Numbered from the stretch's first letter, positions 35,086 to 48,589 are shown. The stretch: 64,000 bases of DNA from Hedera helix (GCA_947179155.2 OX359275.1:36886808-36950807), one strand, 5' to 3'. Translations and numbers: made by a program. The notes: a model not told the origin generated them from the sequence alone.

Positions 35086-35402
35086 CATTCATTTCATCTT
35101 TTAAGATTTCTTTAATCTAAACTATTCATTTAAAGATCATTTTTTATCTACACCATCCATTTCAAATTCTATATTATCTTTAATCTATACCATTCATTTC
35201 ATCTTTTAAGATTTCTTTAATCTAAACCATTCATTTAAAGATCATCTTTTAATCTACACCATCCATTTCAAATTCTATATTATCTTTAATCTATACCATT
35301 CATTTCATCTTTTAAGATTTCCTTAATCTAAACCATTCATTTAAAGATCATCTTTTAATCTACACCATCCATTTCAAATTCTATATTATCTTTAATCTAT
35401 AC
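35086..35402 (-). repeat. About 105-bp tandem repeat in the outer solo LTR (3 units)
   Basis: Units start at 35086, 35191 and 35297 (CATTCATTTCATCTTTTAAG), and each contains ACCATTCATTTAAAGATCAT and CACCATCCATTTCAAATTCT. Copies 1 and 2 carry related but shorter arrangements of these AATGAATGG-type words upstream of the TATA box. Confidence 0.85.
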
Positions 35403-35820
35403 CATTCATTTTATATCACCTAACTTTATATTATAAACAAATAAATTTATCAATTCAATTATTCAACAATAATTCACACTTATTCATTATTATGACTAAT
35501 TGTTATAAATACAGTGTAGTTGGCTCTCTGAGTTAGATATCAAGTCAATTAATTAATGAAATACAACTGTTTAAATAACACCATAATAGAGATAACAATA
35601 ATGCAGAAAGTATGTAAAAGAAAGAATACGTTACTGTGTCATGACAATTATTGATTCAATAATGTGAATTACTGTGCATATGCTACTGTGACAATTATTA
35701 GATTAATAATATGAATTATTGTGTATGTGACACTAAAGTCAAATATTGTACGATAACGACTTTACCAGTTTAATAATACGAAACACTGTGCAATGTCGTG
35801 TGCTACTGTGCAATACTGTG

Positions 35821-38746
35821 TGTAAGACCCCGAATTTTATGAAATACAAAATTTAATTTTTCTTCATATATATTTTTTTTGAAACAGTAAGTGGTTAAAT
35901 TAACAAAATTGAAAGTTAAGGATGTTATGTGCAAATTTTATTTTGTCGGACAATATTTGCTTTGTCGAGGAATATTCGTTTGGTCGGGGAATATTCGTGC
36001 CGTACGACGGCGCCGAAATAATAAATTATTGGTGGACCCCACAACGGAATATTTGTCGGATATAGAAAACGACAGAAGTAACCTTTTTAAATAAAAATAG
36101 TCAACGGAACTGTTAAAATACCGGTGATAAAAGAATAGTAGCATACGGTAGTTTATGGTATTTTCTGTAGCACACGGTACTCTACAGTAACACACGGTAT
36201 TGCATAGTGTCTCATATTATTGGTCTGATAATTGACACCGTAACTGTTACGCATCATTTCATCGATAATTGTCACTGCATAATATTTTATATTATCAATT
36301 CAATAATTGTTGTTACACAGTATTTTGCATTATTGATTTAATAATTGTCATTACACTGTATTTTATATCATTGAGTCAATAATTGTTGTTGCACTGTTTT
36401 TAAAATTATTGAACCTAATAATTGTCACAGTAACATATGCACAGTAATTCACATTATTGAATCAATAATTGTCATTACACAGTAACGTATGCTTTATTTT
36501 ACATTATTGTTATCTCTATTATGATGTTATTTAAACAGTTGTATTTCATTAATTTATTGACTTGATATCTAAGAGCTAACTATACTGTATTTATAACAAT
36601 TAGTCATAATAATTGAATTGATAAAGTTATTTGTTTATAATATAAAGTTAGGTGATTATTAGGTGATATGAAATGAATGGTGTAGATTAAAGTTGAATAA
36701 TTGAATTGATTTGTTTATAATATAAAGTTAGGTGATTATTAGGTAATATGAAATGAATGGTGTAGATTAAAGTGTGAATTATTGTTGAATAATTAAATTG
36801 ATTTATTTATAATATAAAGTTAGGTGATTATTAGGTGATATGAAATGAATGGTGTAGATTAAAGATAATATAATATTTGAAATGGATGGTGTAGATTAAA
36901 AGATGATCTTTAAATGAATGGTTTAGATTAAATGAATGATGAGATTTTTGGCTATAAATAGAAGCCTTAACTTAAGGATTTTTCATAAACTTCCTTACTT
37001 GTTCTTTCTTTCTCTCTCTAAATACTTCTTGTGAAAGTTCTCTCTAAGTGTGCTTAAGTCATCTTGAGTATTTGTGAAGATCTATAAGTATACGTGTACT
37101 GTTCAAGTTAATCAACCTCATTTAAATCAATATCCAGTCACGTGTTACGGTAAGGGATACCATCTTTTTCATCTTCCATTATTCAAACATACTATGGTAA
37201 GGGATTATCATTATTTGATTCTCGATAATAATATTGTTTCTTCCTTACTCATAAGACGTGCCTTTTATTTCCATGTATTAAATTGTGGGAATAACCTTAC
37301 GGAGCGGATTGCCGCCTGTTGGTGAATAACCTTTCGTATTCATTCATTATTAATCTCTGAGAATAACCTTACGGAGCGGATTGCCGCCTGTTTGGTGAAT
37401 AACTCTTTGTACTCAAATTCTATTAAATTGTGGGAATAACCTTACGGAGCGGATTGCCGCCTGTTTGGTGAATAACTCTTTGTACTCAAATTCTATTAAA
37501 TTGTGGGAATAACCTTACGGAGCGGATTGCCGCCTGTTGGTGAATAACCCTTTGTATTAATTTCCTTCACCTTTTGTTAATCAAACCTGCTACGGTAAGG
37601 GATATTATTTTCTTTCATACTCCTAAATCGAAATTTATTATGGAACTATTGCTTCTATAATTCCTGAAAATATTATATGTTCCATAATAGTTGAACTTCA
37701 TTATTTCAACTGAACCTTCCTATTTACGTGAACCTTTCTATTGAATTGTAACCGTTATTCTGAACTGTGGATCTTGAATATCATTTTTAAATTTCACTCC
37801 ACATCATGTTGACAATTTGGACATTATTTGAATCTGTACAAAGTAAACTTCCGATACTTATTGTTATCCTATTTCTTCTGTTCATCATTTATATCATTCT
37901 AATCATCCAAAAATCAAGCTGTTGTGAATATCTGTGGCCGGGGGCACAGATGTGATATATTTGTTGAACAGATGATAGGTTAAAAGCGATATAATAGGTT
38001 AAAGGCGATACATCTGTTCGGTGTCTTTTATGGCACGTGGTGAATGTTCTCTTTGGCCCGTAGTGCAAAGATGAACTGTTGTTTGGTATGATTATGACCA
38101 AAGGCTGAATCTGGTATAATCATGACCGTTGGTGTTATATTGAATGTCTTTGGCCCGTAGTGCAAAGATGAACTGTTGATCTGCATGATTATGATCAGGA
38201 ACTGTGAATTTGTATTATCTTGACTAATGATATTTCAGATGATAAAAGTTGATGATGTTTTTCCTAAAAAGAGAACCGAGTGGACATTATAGTCTGCATT
38301 ATTCTTCTAATAGATTACTCATTCCGCTGCTATTATTGATCTGAACGTTGTTTAAGAATTTAACTGCAGTTTTTGATATAAACCTTGTAGTCTATTGTAT
38401 TCTATCAAGAACTCAACTGTTGAAGACTAATGATAATTTATTCGTCATTATCTTAGTCATGATATTCTTTACTGGGCTATTTGAGCTCACCCTTTCTTTT
38501 GTTCCATTGTTTTTCAACAGGAGATGAAAACATAACAGGGTCTAGCCGGGGAATGGAGTGAGGGTCCGAGGAATAGTTATCATAGTCTTCACGTTTTGTA
38601 AAATAGTGTGGCAATAATAATGAAGACTTAGTTGTGTATTATTATACACTGTATTGTTGTACGTTGTGCTTTGTTGTAATAATTTTGTTGTAGTCTTTTG
38701 ACGACTCAAGTTTGGGCTGTGTGGGCCCAGATTTGGGGGCGTCACA
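35821..38746 (+). repeat. 5' LTR, copy 2
   Basis: 2,926 bp, TG...CA. Relative to copy 1 it has four instead of five 72/73-bp units (starts 37287, 37359, 37432, 37505) and an extra block containing AAAGTTAGGTGATTATTAGG near 36690-36790. The TATA box is at 36953. Confidence 0.95.
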
Positions 38747-38748
38747 GT

Positions 38749-38760
38749 TGGCATCAGAGC
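38749..38760 (+). other. Primer-binding site, tRNA-iMet type (copy 2)
   Basis: TGGCATCAGAGC two bases after the LTR end, identical to copy 1. Confidence 0.85.
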
Positions 38761-38949
38761 TTAGGGATATGGTCTTTAATGGAGATCTGGGGTTAGAACT
38801 AGGAGGGGAGAGACGAATAGAATCAATCATTAGTGTGTCCTATCTAAATTAGATTTATTTTTTATCTAATGAATTGATTTGAATGTAGGAACATGAAGAG
38901 ATGAGTCAGTTTATTTGAACTAACATTTATTTTGTGACCACAGTTAATT

Positions 38950-39570
38950 ATGGCATCTGGAAATCAGGAGGTTAACTATGAAATTACCGAAACAAATGTA
39001 GCTGCAAAACAAGAGGCGACGAATAATCTTCTTACAAACTCAGAGTTGAATCATTTGCCTAAGGCAAAAATTATGCGTGTTCTATCCAGTAAGGATGAAG
39101 GTGAAAGCTCTGCTACAGTCGTTCCAGATCCATTCTTAGAAGCAATTAAAGGAAGTAACGAACTTGCGGAAATTATTGCCTTTAATTTACTCACTAATTG
39201 GGAGAGTGATATCACCTGGTTATGCTCTATAACAAAGGATCAGAATATATGGACTTTTCATATTAGTCTTTGGGATTTATGGTGTTCCAGCTATGATTTT
39301 CAAGATTATTTAAAAATGATGTTTCTATACTTTTGGGCGTTACAATTTAGAGGAATTCAGGTTAAGTTAGTCACTATCGTGGAAACTGCAGTCTATCGAA
39401 AATACTATTTTAATGGAAATCATTGGTACCTTACTACTGATGAAGTTGATGAACCCGAGAAACAGTTTGCTAGAAAATTATTCAGTGGTATTCCCATGGT
39501 TGAAATACGTGAAGATCCGAATGAAGTATTCGGGATTCGATTTGACGATAACAGTCAAGAAACCGAATGA
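38950..39570 (+). CDS. Unknown 206-residue ORF in gag position (copy 2)
   Basis: Same start, stop and length as the copy 1 ORF; I see one amino-acid change (Ser for Tyr near residue 113, TCC against TAC). It opens MASGNQEVNYEITE and ends FDDNSQETE. No zinc knuckle or recognised Gag signature is visible. Both copies are intact here although their pol regions are not, which fits either recent shared origin or selection; the sequence alone cannot separate these. Confidence 0.7.
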   Translation: MASGNQEVNYEITETNVAAKQEATNNLLTNSELNHLPKAKIMRVLSSKDEGESSATVVPDPFLEAIKGSNELAEIIAFNLLTNWESDITWLCSITKDQNIWTFHISLWDLWCSSYDFQDYLKMMFLYFWALQFRGIQVKLVTIVETAVYRKYYFNGNHWYLTTDEVDEPEKQFARKLFSGIPMVEIREDPNEVFGIRFDDNSQETE

Positions 39571-40204
39571 GGTGATAACCGGTAAGCTATTCATAAATTC
39601 TCGTGAAGTCTATGCCATATTAGATACTGACTCTATCCACTCTTTTATCTCACCTATATGTACTCAACGTTTAAATTTGACTATTGAAAACTTAAATCTT
39701 GTTTTATCAGTTGAAACCTCATTGGGAGAAATACCTATTACATTTACTATCTATAAATCTTGCTTAGTTCAAATCAACAACCTCACATTACCTGTTGACC
39801 TTATTTCTTTGGAGATGCGTGAATTTGATGTGATTTTAGGAATTGATTGGTTGACTACCCATCATGCTAAAATTGATTGTTTTCATAAGATTATTAGTTT
39901 TCATATTCCTAATCAACCTGTCATGCAAATTCAAGCAACTAAACCATTGAAATCTATAACTGTTATTTCTAGCCATAAAGCCATTCGTTTATTGAAAAAC
40001 GGATGTCAAGCCTTTTTAGCTCATGTCACTGATTTGAACAAAAACACGTCAAACTTGAATGATATTTCCATTGTTAATGAGTTTCCTGACGTTTTTTCTG
40101 AGGAACTTTCTGGCTTACCCCAAACCGTGAAATTGAATTCTGTATCGATCTTGAACCCGGCACGAAGCCCATTTTTAAAGTCCCATACCAAATGGCTCCC
40201 ATAG
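39571..40204 (+). pseudogene. Retropepsin-like protease, active site mutated (copy 2)
   Basis: The frame that continues after the 206-residue ORF is open to 40204 and covers the whole protease region, ending in EFPDVFSEELSGLPQT and an out-of-frame tail. The catalytic triplet reads Asp-Thr-Asp (AILDTDSIHSF) where copy 1 has Asp-Thr-Gly; the change is GGC to GAC. Loss of this glycine should abolish aspartic protease activity. A frameshift near 40123, shared with copy 1, puts the linker to pol in another frame. Confidence 0.8.
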
Positions 40205-40227
40205 AACACCAAGAGTTGAAAGTTTAA

Positions 40228-42315
40228 TTACTAGATATCGGTATCATTCATTATAGTACAAAACTTATATCGAGCGAGGAATGCGAGAAGAGTTTTCAAG
40301 AACTCAAGAGGAGACTTGTTTCAGCTCCTGTTCTGACCATACCATCAGGATCAGGAGAATTTGTTATCTACAGCGATGCTTCTGGCAAACGTCTAGGCTG
40401 TGTCCTTATGCAACATGGAAAGGTTATAGCCTATGCCTCTCGACAACTCAAAGATTATGAGAAAAATTATTCTACTCATGATCTAGAGTTGGCAGCAGTC
40501 GTTTTCGCGTTGAAGATCTGGAGACACTACTTGTACGGAGAAAAAGTGGATATCTATACGGATCATAAAAGTCTCAAGTATTTCTTCACCCAGAAGGAAC
40601 TCAACATGCGACAACGACGTTGGCTTGAGCTGTTAAAGGATTATGACCACACAATCCAGTATCACCCGGGAAAGGCGAACGTTGTAGCTGACGCTTTGAG
40701 CAGAAAATCTTATGCAAGTACAAGTGCACTGCTAACAACACAAAAGTGTATTTTGTACGACTTGCAAAAGATGGAGATAGAGCTAAAGACACCAGGGACC
40801 CACTCGAAGATTGCTCACGTGCGAATAGAACCAACTTTAATCGATAAAATTAAAGCTGCTCAAGCTACCGATCCGGAACTGATAAACATGATAAAGAAAG
40901 TACAAGAAGGTGTCATTCCCGAAGCAAGAATCGACGAGAAAGGAATACTTCAAGTCAACTCTCGACTCTGTGTTCCTAACGATCCTGAATTAAAGCATAA
41001 AATCATGATGGAGGCACACAACACGCCGTTTGCAATCCACCCAGGAGGTACCAAGATGTATCGAGATCTTCGACATACATTTTGGTGGAACAATATGAAA
41101 AGAGAGATTGCGGAGTTTATCTCAAGGTGCCTAACTTGTCAACGTGTCAAGGCAGAGCATCAAGTTCCTAAAGGTCCATTACAATCACTTGAAGTTCCCG
41201 AATGGAAGTGGGAACACATCAATATGGACTTCGTGACGGGTCTTCCAAAAGTTTCTCAAGGCTTAGATGCAATTTGGGTGATCGTAGATAGATTGACCAA
41301 ATCTGCTCATTTCTTGCCTATACGAGAAAACTTTTCACTTGAACGTCTTGCCGGTATGTACATAAATGAGATCGTGAGATTGCATGGCATGTCAGTTTCC
41401 ATAGTTTCTGATCGAGATCCTAGATTCACTTCACGCTTTTGAATCAGTCTACAAAAAGCTATGGGCACTGAACTACGTTTTAGTTCTGCATACCATCCTC
41501 AAACGGACGGACAATCGGAAAGGACGATCCAGACCCTCGAAGATCTTTTGAGACTTTGTGTATTAGACTTCAAAGGAAGTTGGGATAAGTATTTGCCGTT
41601 GGTGGAATTTTCTTACAACAACAGTTACCAAGCAAGCATAGGCATGGCTCCATTCGAGGCATTGTATGGAAGGAAGTGTCGCTCTCCAATATGTTGGAAT
41701 GAGGTAGGAGAAGCAAAATTGTTGGGACCCGAGTTGGTACGCTTGACGACCGAAAAGATCCAAATGATCCGACAACGAATACAGACCGCACAAGAACGAC
41801 AAAAGAGTTATGCTGATCTTCATCGGAGAGACGAAAGTTTCAACGTCGGAGATCATGTATTCTTACGTGTTTCTCCATGGAAAGGGGTTACGAGATTCGG
41901 AAAGAGAGGAAAGCTCAACCCTCGATTTATTGGCCCATTTGAAATCCTCGATCGAATAGGAACCGTAGCCTACAGACTAGCCCTACCACCAAGTATGTCT
42001 CGCATCCATAACGTTTTTCATATATCTATGTTACGTAAATATGTGAAGGACCCAAACCACGTCATTGAGTTAGAACCAGACGTTATAGCAGAGGATTTAA
42101 CATACGAGGAGGTACCTGTTAAGATCCTGGATAAGAAGGAGCAGATCCTACGCTCAAAGGTTATACCTCAAGTTAAGGTTTTATGGAGGAACCAAGATAC
42201 TGAGGAAATGGCCTGGGAGCTAGAATCTGAGATGAAATCTAAGTATCCTTACCTTTTCGATATGTCAGGTACGTCAATTTCGGGGACGAAATTTCATAAG
42301 GAGGGGAGGTTGTAA
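40228..42315 (+). pseudogene. Truncated pol with stop in integrase (copy 2)
   Basis: Same content as copy 1: in-frame TAA at 40225-40227, missing reverse transcriptase, then RNase H and integrase from ATG 40408. A TGA at 41440-41442 replaces the Trp codon after TSRF, cutting the integrase core between its second Asp and its Glu (344 residues from the ATG). The frame continues from 41461 to 42315 with the QSER glutamate region and the chromodomain-like tail. The change is G to A, with a nearby C to T. Confidence 0.9.
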
Positions 42316-45236
42316 GACCCCGAATTTTATGAAATACAAAATTTAATTTTTCTTCATATATATTTTTTTTGAAACAGTAAGTGGTTAAATTAACAAAATT
42401 GAAAGTTAAGGATGTTATGTGCAAATTTTATTTTGTCGGACAATATTTGCTTTGTCGAGGAATATTCGTTTGGTCGGGGAATATTCGTGCCGTACGACGG
42501 CGCCGAAATAATAAATTATTGGTGGACCCCACAACGGAATATTTGTCGGATATAGAAAACGACAGAAGTAACCTTTTTAAATAAAAATAGTCAACGGAAC
42601 TGTTAAAATACCGGTGATAAAAGAATAGTAGCATACGGTAGTTTATGGTATTTTCTGTAGCACACGGTACTCTACAGTAACACACGGTATTGCATAGTGT
42701 CTCATATTATTGGTCTGATAATTGACACCGTAACTGTTACGCATCATTTCATCGATAATTGTCACTGCATAATATTTTATATTATCAATTCAATAATTGT
42801 TGTTACACAGTATTTTGCATTATTGATTTAATAATTGTCATTACACTGTATTTTATATCATTGAGTCAATAATTGTTGTTGCACTGTTTTTAAAATTATT
42901 GAACCTAATAATTGTCACAGTAACATATGCACAGTAATTCACATTATTGAATCAATAATTGTCATTACACAGTAACGTATGCTTTATTTTACATTATTGT
43001 TATCTCTATTATGATGTTATTTAAACAGTTGTATTTCATTAATTTATTGACTTGATATCTAAGAGCTAACTATACTGTATTTATAACAATTAGTCATAAT
43101 AATTGAATTGATAAAGTTATTTGTTTATAATATAAAGTTAGGTGATTATTAGGTGATATGAAATGAATGGTGTAGATTAAAGTTGAATAATTGAATTGAT
43201 TTGTTTATAATATAAAGTTAGGTGATTATTAGGTAATATGAAATGAATGGTGTAGATTAAAGTGTGAATTATTGTTGAATAATTAAATTGATTTATTTAT
43301 AATATAAAGTTAGGTGATTATTAGGTGATATGAAATGAATGGTGTAGATTAAAGATAATATAATATTTGAAATGGATGGTGTAGATTAAAAGATGATCTT
43401 TAAATGAATGGTTTAGATTAAATGAATGATGAGATTTTTGGCTATAAATAGAAGCCTTAACTTAAGGATTTTTCATAAACTTCCTTACTTGTTCTTTCTT
43501 TCTCTCTCTAAATACTTCTTGTGAAAGTTCTCTCTAAGTGTGCTTAAGTCATCTTGAGTATTTGTGAAGATCTATAAGTATACGTGTACTGTTCAAGTTA
43601 ATCAACCTCATTTAAATCAATATCCAGTCACGTGTTACGGTAAGGGATACCATCTTTTTCATCTTCCATTATTCAAACATACTATGGTAAGGGATTATCA
43701 TTATTTGATTCTCGATAATAATATTGTTTCTTCCTTACTCATAAGACGTGCCTTTTATTTCCATGTATTAAATTGTGGGAATAACCTTACGGAGCGGATT
43801 GCCGCCTGTTGGTGAATAACCTTTCGTATTCATTCATTATTAATCTCTGAGAATAACCTTACGGAGCGGATTGCCGCCTGTTTGGTGAATAACTCTTTGT
43901 ACTCAAATTCTATTAAATTGTGGGAATAACCTTACGGAGCGGATTGCCGCCTGTTTGGTGAATAACTCTTTGTACTCAAATTCTATTAAATTGTGGGAAT
44001 AACCTTACGGAGCGGATTGCCGCCTGTTGGTGAATAACCCTTTGTATTAATTTCCTTCACCTTTTGTTAATCAAACCTGCTACGGTAAGGGATATTATTT
44101 TCTTTCATACTCCTAAATCGAAATTTATTATGGAACTATTGCTTCTATAATTCCTGAAAATATTATATGTTCCATAATAGTTGAACTTCATTATTTCAAC
44201 TGAACCTTCCTATTTACGTGAACCTTTCTATTGAATTGTAACCGTTATTCTGAACTGTGGATCTTGAATATCATTTTTAAATTTCACTCCACATCATGTT
44301 GACAATTTGGACATTATTTGAATCTGTACAAAGTAAACTTCCGATACTTATTGTTATCCTATTTCTTCTGTTCATCATTTATATCATTCTAATCATCCAA
44401 AAATCAAGCTGTTGTGAATATCTGTGGCCGGGGGCACAGATGTGATATATTTGTTGAACAGATGATAGGTTAAAAGCGATATAATAGGTTAAAGGCGATA
44501 CATCTGTTCGGTGTCTTTTATGGCACGTGGTGAATGTTCTCTTTGGCCCGTAGTGCAAAGATGAACTGTTGTTTGGTATGATTATGACCAAAGGCTGAAT
44601 CTGGTATAATCATGACCGTTGGTGTTATATTGAATGTCTTTGGCCCGTAGTGCAAAGATGAACTGTTGATCTGCATGATTATGATCAGGAACTGTGAATT
44701 TGTATTATCTTGACTAATGATATTTCAGATGATAAAAGTTGATGATGTTTTTCCTAAAAAGAGAACCGAGTGGACATTATAGTCTGCATTATTCTTCTAA
44801 TAGATTACTCATTCCGCTGCTATTATTGATCTGAACGTTGTTTAAGAATTTAACTGCAGTTTTTGATATAAACCTTGTAGTCTATTGTATTCTATCAAGA
44901 ACTCAACTGTTGAAGACTAATGATAATTTATTCGTCATTATCTTAGTCATGATATTCTTTACTGGGCTATTTGAGCTCACCCTTTCTTTTGTTCCATTGT
45001 TTTTCAACAGGAGATGAAAACATAACAGGGTCTAGCCGGGGAATGGAGTGAGGGTCCGAGGAATAGTTATCATAGTCTTCACGTTTTGTAAAATAGTGTG
45101 GCAATAATAATGAAGACTTAGTTGTGTATTATTATACACTGTATTGTTGTACGTTGTGCTTTGTTGTAATAATTTTGTTGTAGTCTTTTGACGACTCAAG
45201 TTTGGGCTGTGTGGGCCCAGATTTGGGGGCGTCACA
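42311..45236 (+). repeat. 3' LTR, copy 2
   Basis: 2,926 bp, offset 6,490 from the 5' LTR; no difference found in a line-by-line reading. It is preceded by the polypurine tract at 42298-42310. Confidence 0.95.
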
Positions 45237-45500
45237 CTGTGTGCTACTGTGCAATACCGTATGTTACTTGTAATACCGTATATTACTATTCTTTTACCAC
45301 TGGATATTTTAACAATTAAAAGTGATAGTACCATTGACCATTTAAAAAATGTTTATGTCATTTTTTATATCCGACAATTATTCGTTGTGGGGTCCACCAA
45401 TGATTGGTTCGTACGACGCCGTCGTACGAATATTCCCTGACAAAACGAATATTCCCTGACAAAACGAATATTCCCCGACCAAACGAATATTGTCCGACAT

Positions 45501-48457
45501 TGTAAGACCCCGAATTTTATGAAATATAAAATTTATTTTTCTTCATATATATTTTCATGAAACAGTAAGTGGTTGAATTGATAAAGTTAAAAGTTAAGGA
45601 TGTTATGTGTAAATTATATTATGTCGGACAATATTCGTTCTGTCGGGGAATGTTCTTACGACGGCGCCGTATGAACCAATCATTGGTGGACCCCACAAAG
45701 GTGGACCCTACAAAGAATAATTGTCGGATATAGAAAATGACATAAACAATTTTTAAAATGGTCAATGGTACTATTACTTTTAAATATCCGGTGGTAAAAG
45801 AATGGTAATATACGGTATTACAAGTAACATACGGTATTGCACAGTAGCACACGGTATTGCACAATAGCACACGGCATTGCACAGTATTTCGTATTATTAA
45901 ACTGATAAAGTGGTTATCGTACAATATTTGACTTTATTGTCACATGCACAATAATTCATGTTATTAAATTGATAATTGTCACAGTAGCATATGCACAGTA
46001 ATTCACATTATTGAATCAATAATTATCATAACACAATAACGTAATCTTTCTTTTGCATACTTTCTGCATTATTGTTATCTCTATTATGGTGTTATTTAAA
46101 CAGTTGTATTTCATTAATTAATTAACTTGATATCTAACTACACTGTATTTATAACAATTAGTCATAATAATGAATAAGTGTGAATTATTGTTGAATAATT
46201 GAATTGATAAAGTTTGTTTATAATATAAAGTTAGGTGATATAAAATGAATGGTATAGATTAAAGATAATATAGAATTTAAAATGGATGGTGTAGATTAAA
46301 AGATAATCTTTAAATGAATGGTTTAGATTAAGAAAATCTTAAAAGATGAAATGAATGGTATAGATTAAAGATAATATAGAATTTGAAATGGATGATGTAG
46401 ATTAAAAGATGATATTTAAATGAATGGTTTATCTTAAAAGATGAAATGAATGGTATGGATTAAACATTATCTTGAAATGAACGGTTTGGATTAAATTAGG
46501 AAATCTTGGTTATGATAAGATTTTTGGCTATAAATAGAGGTCTTAACTTAAGGAATTTTCATAAACTTCCTTACTTGTTCTTTATTTCTCTCTCTAAATA
46601 CTTCTTGTGAAAGTTTTCTCTAAGTGTGCTTAAGTCATCTTGAGTATTTGTAAAGATTTATAAGTGTACGTGTACTGTTCAAGTTAATCAACCTCATTTA
46701 AATCAATATCCAGTCACGTGTTAAGGTAAAGGATTATCATTATTTGATTCTCGAAAATAATATCGTTTCTTTCTTACTCATAAGATATGTCATTTATTTT
46801 CATGTATTAATTTATGGGAATAACCTTACGGCGCGGATTTCCGGCTGTTGGTGAATAACCTTTCGTATTCATTCCTTATTAATCTCTGAGAATAACCTTA
46901 CGGTGCGGATTATCGCCTGTTTGGTGAATGACTCTTCGTATTCAATTTTTATTAAATTGTGGGAATAACCTTACGGTGCGGATTATCGCCTGTTGGTGAA
47001 TAACCTTTCGTATTCATTCCTTATTAATCTCTGAGAATAACCTGACTACGCGGATTACCGCATGTTTGGTGAATTACTCTTTGTATTCATTTCTTATTTG
47101 TATCTTGTGAAAATAATTTGTTTACACGAATTATCACATGACACTTTTATTGCATATTCGTTTATAATATCATTTTCTTTCATATTCGTAAGTGATATTA
47201 TTTTCCTTTATACTCATAAGGGATACCATCTTTTTCATCTTCCATTATTCAAACTTACTATGGTAAGGGATATTAATTTTCTTCACCTTTTGTTAATCAA
47301 ACCTGCTACGGTAAGGGATATTATTTTCTTTCATACACCTAAATCGAAACTTATTATGGAACTATTGCTTCTATAATTCCTGAAAATATTATATGTTCCA
47401 TAATAGTTGCACTTCATCATTTCAATTGAACCATCCTATTTACGTGAACCTTTCTATTGAACTGTAACCGTTATTCTGAACTGTGGATCTTGAATAACAT
47501 TTTTAAATTTCACTCCACATCATGTTGACAATTTGGACATTATTTGAATTTGTACAAAGTAAACTTCTGATACTTATTGTTTATCCTGTTTCTTCTGTTC
47601 ATCATTTATATCATTCTAATCATCCAAATTCAAGTTGTTGTGAATATCTGTGGCCGGGGGCACAGATGCGATATAATTGTTGAACAGATGATAGGTTAAA
47701 GGCGATATAATAGGTTAAAGGCGATACATCTGTTCGGTGTCTTTTATGACACGTGGTGAATGTTCTCTTTGGCCCGTAGTGCAAAGATGAACTGTTGTTT
47801 GGTATGATTATGATCAAAGGCTGAATCTGGTATAATCATGACCGTTGGTGTTATATTGAATGTCTTTGGCCCGTAGTGCAAAGATGAACTGTTGATCTGC
47901 ATGATTATGATCAGGAACTGTGAATTGTATTATCTTGACTAATGGTATTTCAGATGATAAAAGTTGATGATGTTTTTCCTAAAAAGAGAATCGAGTGGAC
48001 ATTATAGTCTGCATTATTCTTCTAATAGATTGCTCATTCCGCTGCTATTATTGATCTGAACGTTGTTTAAGAATTTAACTGCAGTTTTTGATATAAACCT
48101 TGTAGTCTATTGTATTCTATCAAGAACTCAACTGTTGAAGGCTAACGATAATTTACTTGTCATTATCTTAGTCATGATATTCTTTACTGGGCTATTTGAG
48201 CTTACCCTTTCTTTTGTTCCATTGTTTTTCAGAAAATGAGAGAGTAGCCGGGTCTAGCAAGGGAATGGAGTGACGGTCCGAGTGTTAGCTATTGTAGTCT
48301 TCACATGTTGTATATAGTGTGACAATAATTATGAAGACTTAGTTGTGTATTATTATACACTGTATTGTTGAACGTTATTCTATCTTGTAATAATTTTGTT
48401 GTAGTCTTTTGACGACTCAAGTTTGGGCTGTATGAGCCTAGATTTGGGGGCGTCACA
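45501..48457 (+). mobile_element. Second solo LTR nested in the outer LTR
   Basis: A 2,957-bp plus-strand LTR of the same family (TGTAAGACCCCGAATT...GGGGGCGTCACA) with its own target duplication GACAT at 45496-45500 and 48458-48462. It lacks any interior, so it is a recombinant solo LTR. Its TATA box is at 46529, and its array units (46810-47060) are diverged (GCGGATTATCGCC and similar), placing it between copies 1/2 and the outer LTR in age. Confidence 0.95.
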
Positions 48458-48589
48458 GACATAATATAATTTACGCATAACATCCTTAACTTTTAACTTT
48501 ATCAATTTAACCACTTACTGTTTCATGAAAATATATATGAAGAAAAAATTAAATTTTATATTTCATAAATTTCGGGATCTTACAGGTAC

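Larger units (their letters stand above)
35821..45236 (+). mobile_element. Full-length RT-less Ty3/gypsy element, copy 2
   Basis: A 9,416-bp element inserted in the outer solo LTR in the opposite direction. LTRs are 35821-38746 and 42311-45236, 2,926 bp each; comparing them by eye I found no difference. The target duplication is CTGTG at 35816-35820 and 45237-45241. The organisation matches copy 1: primer site, 206-residue ORF, protease region, RNase H, integrase, chromodomain-like tail, polypurine tract, and no reverse-transcriptase domain. Identical LTRs mean a very recent insertion. Confidence 0.95.
33047..48584 (-). mobile_element. Outer solo LTR, interrupted by two younger insertions
   Basis: Minus-strand LTR of the same long-LTR family. 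Its start (TGTAAGATCCCGAAATT in LTR sense) is at 48584 and its end (GGGGGTGTCACA) at 33047. The target duplication GGTAC is at 33042-33046 and 48585-48589. Its own sequence survives in three pieces, 33047-35820, 45242-45500 and 48463-48584 (about 3,155 bp), separated by full-length copy 2 and by a second solo LTR. No internal element sequence remains, so the element was lost by LTR-LTR recombination. It is the most diverged LTR of the group and hence the oldest. Confidence 0.93.
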
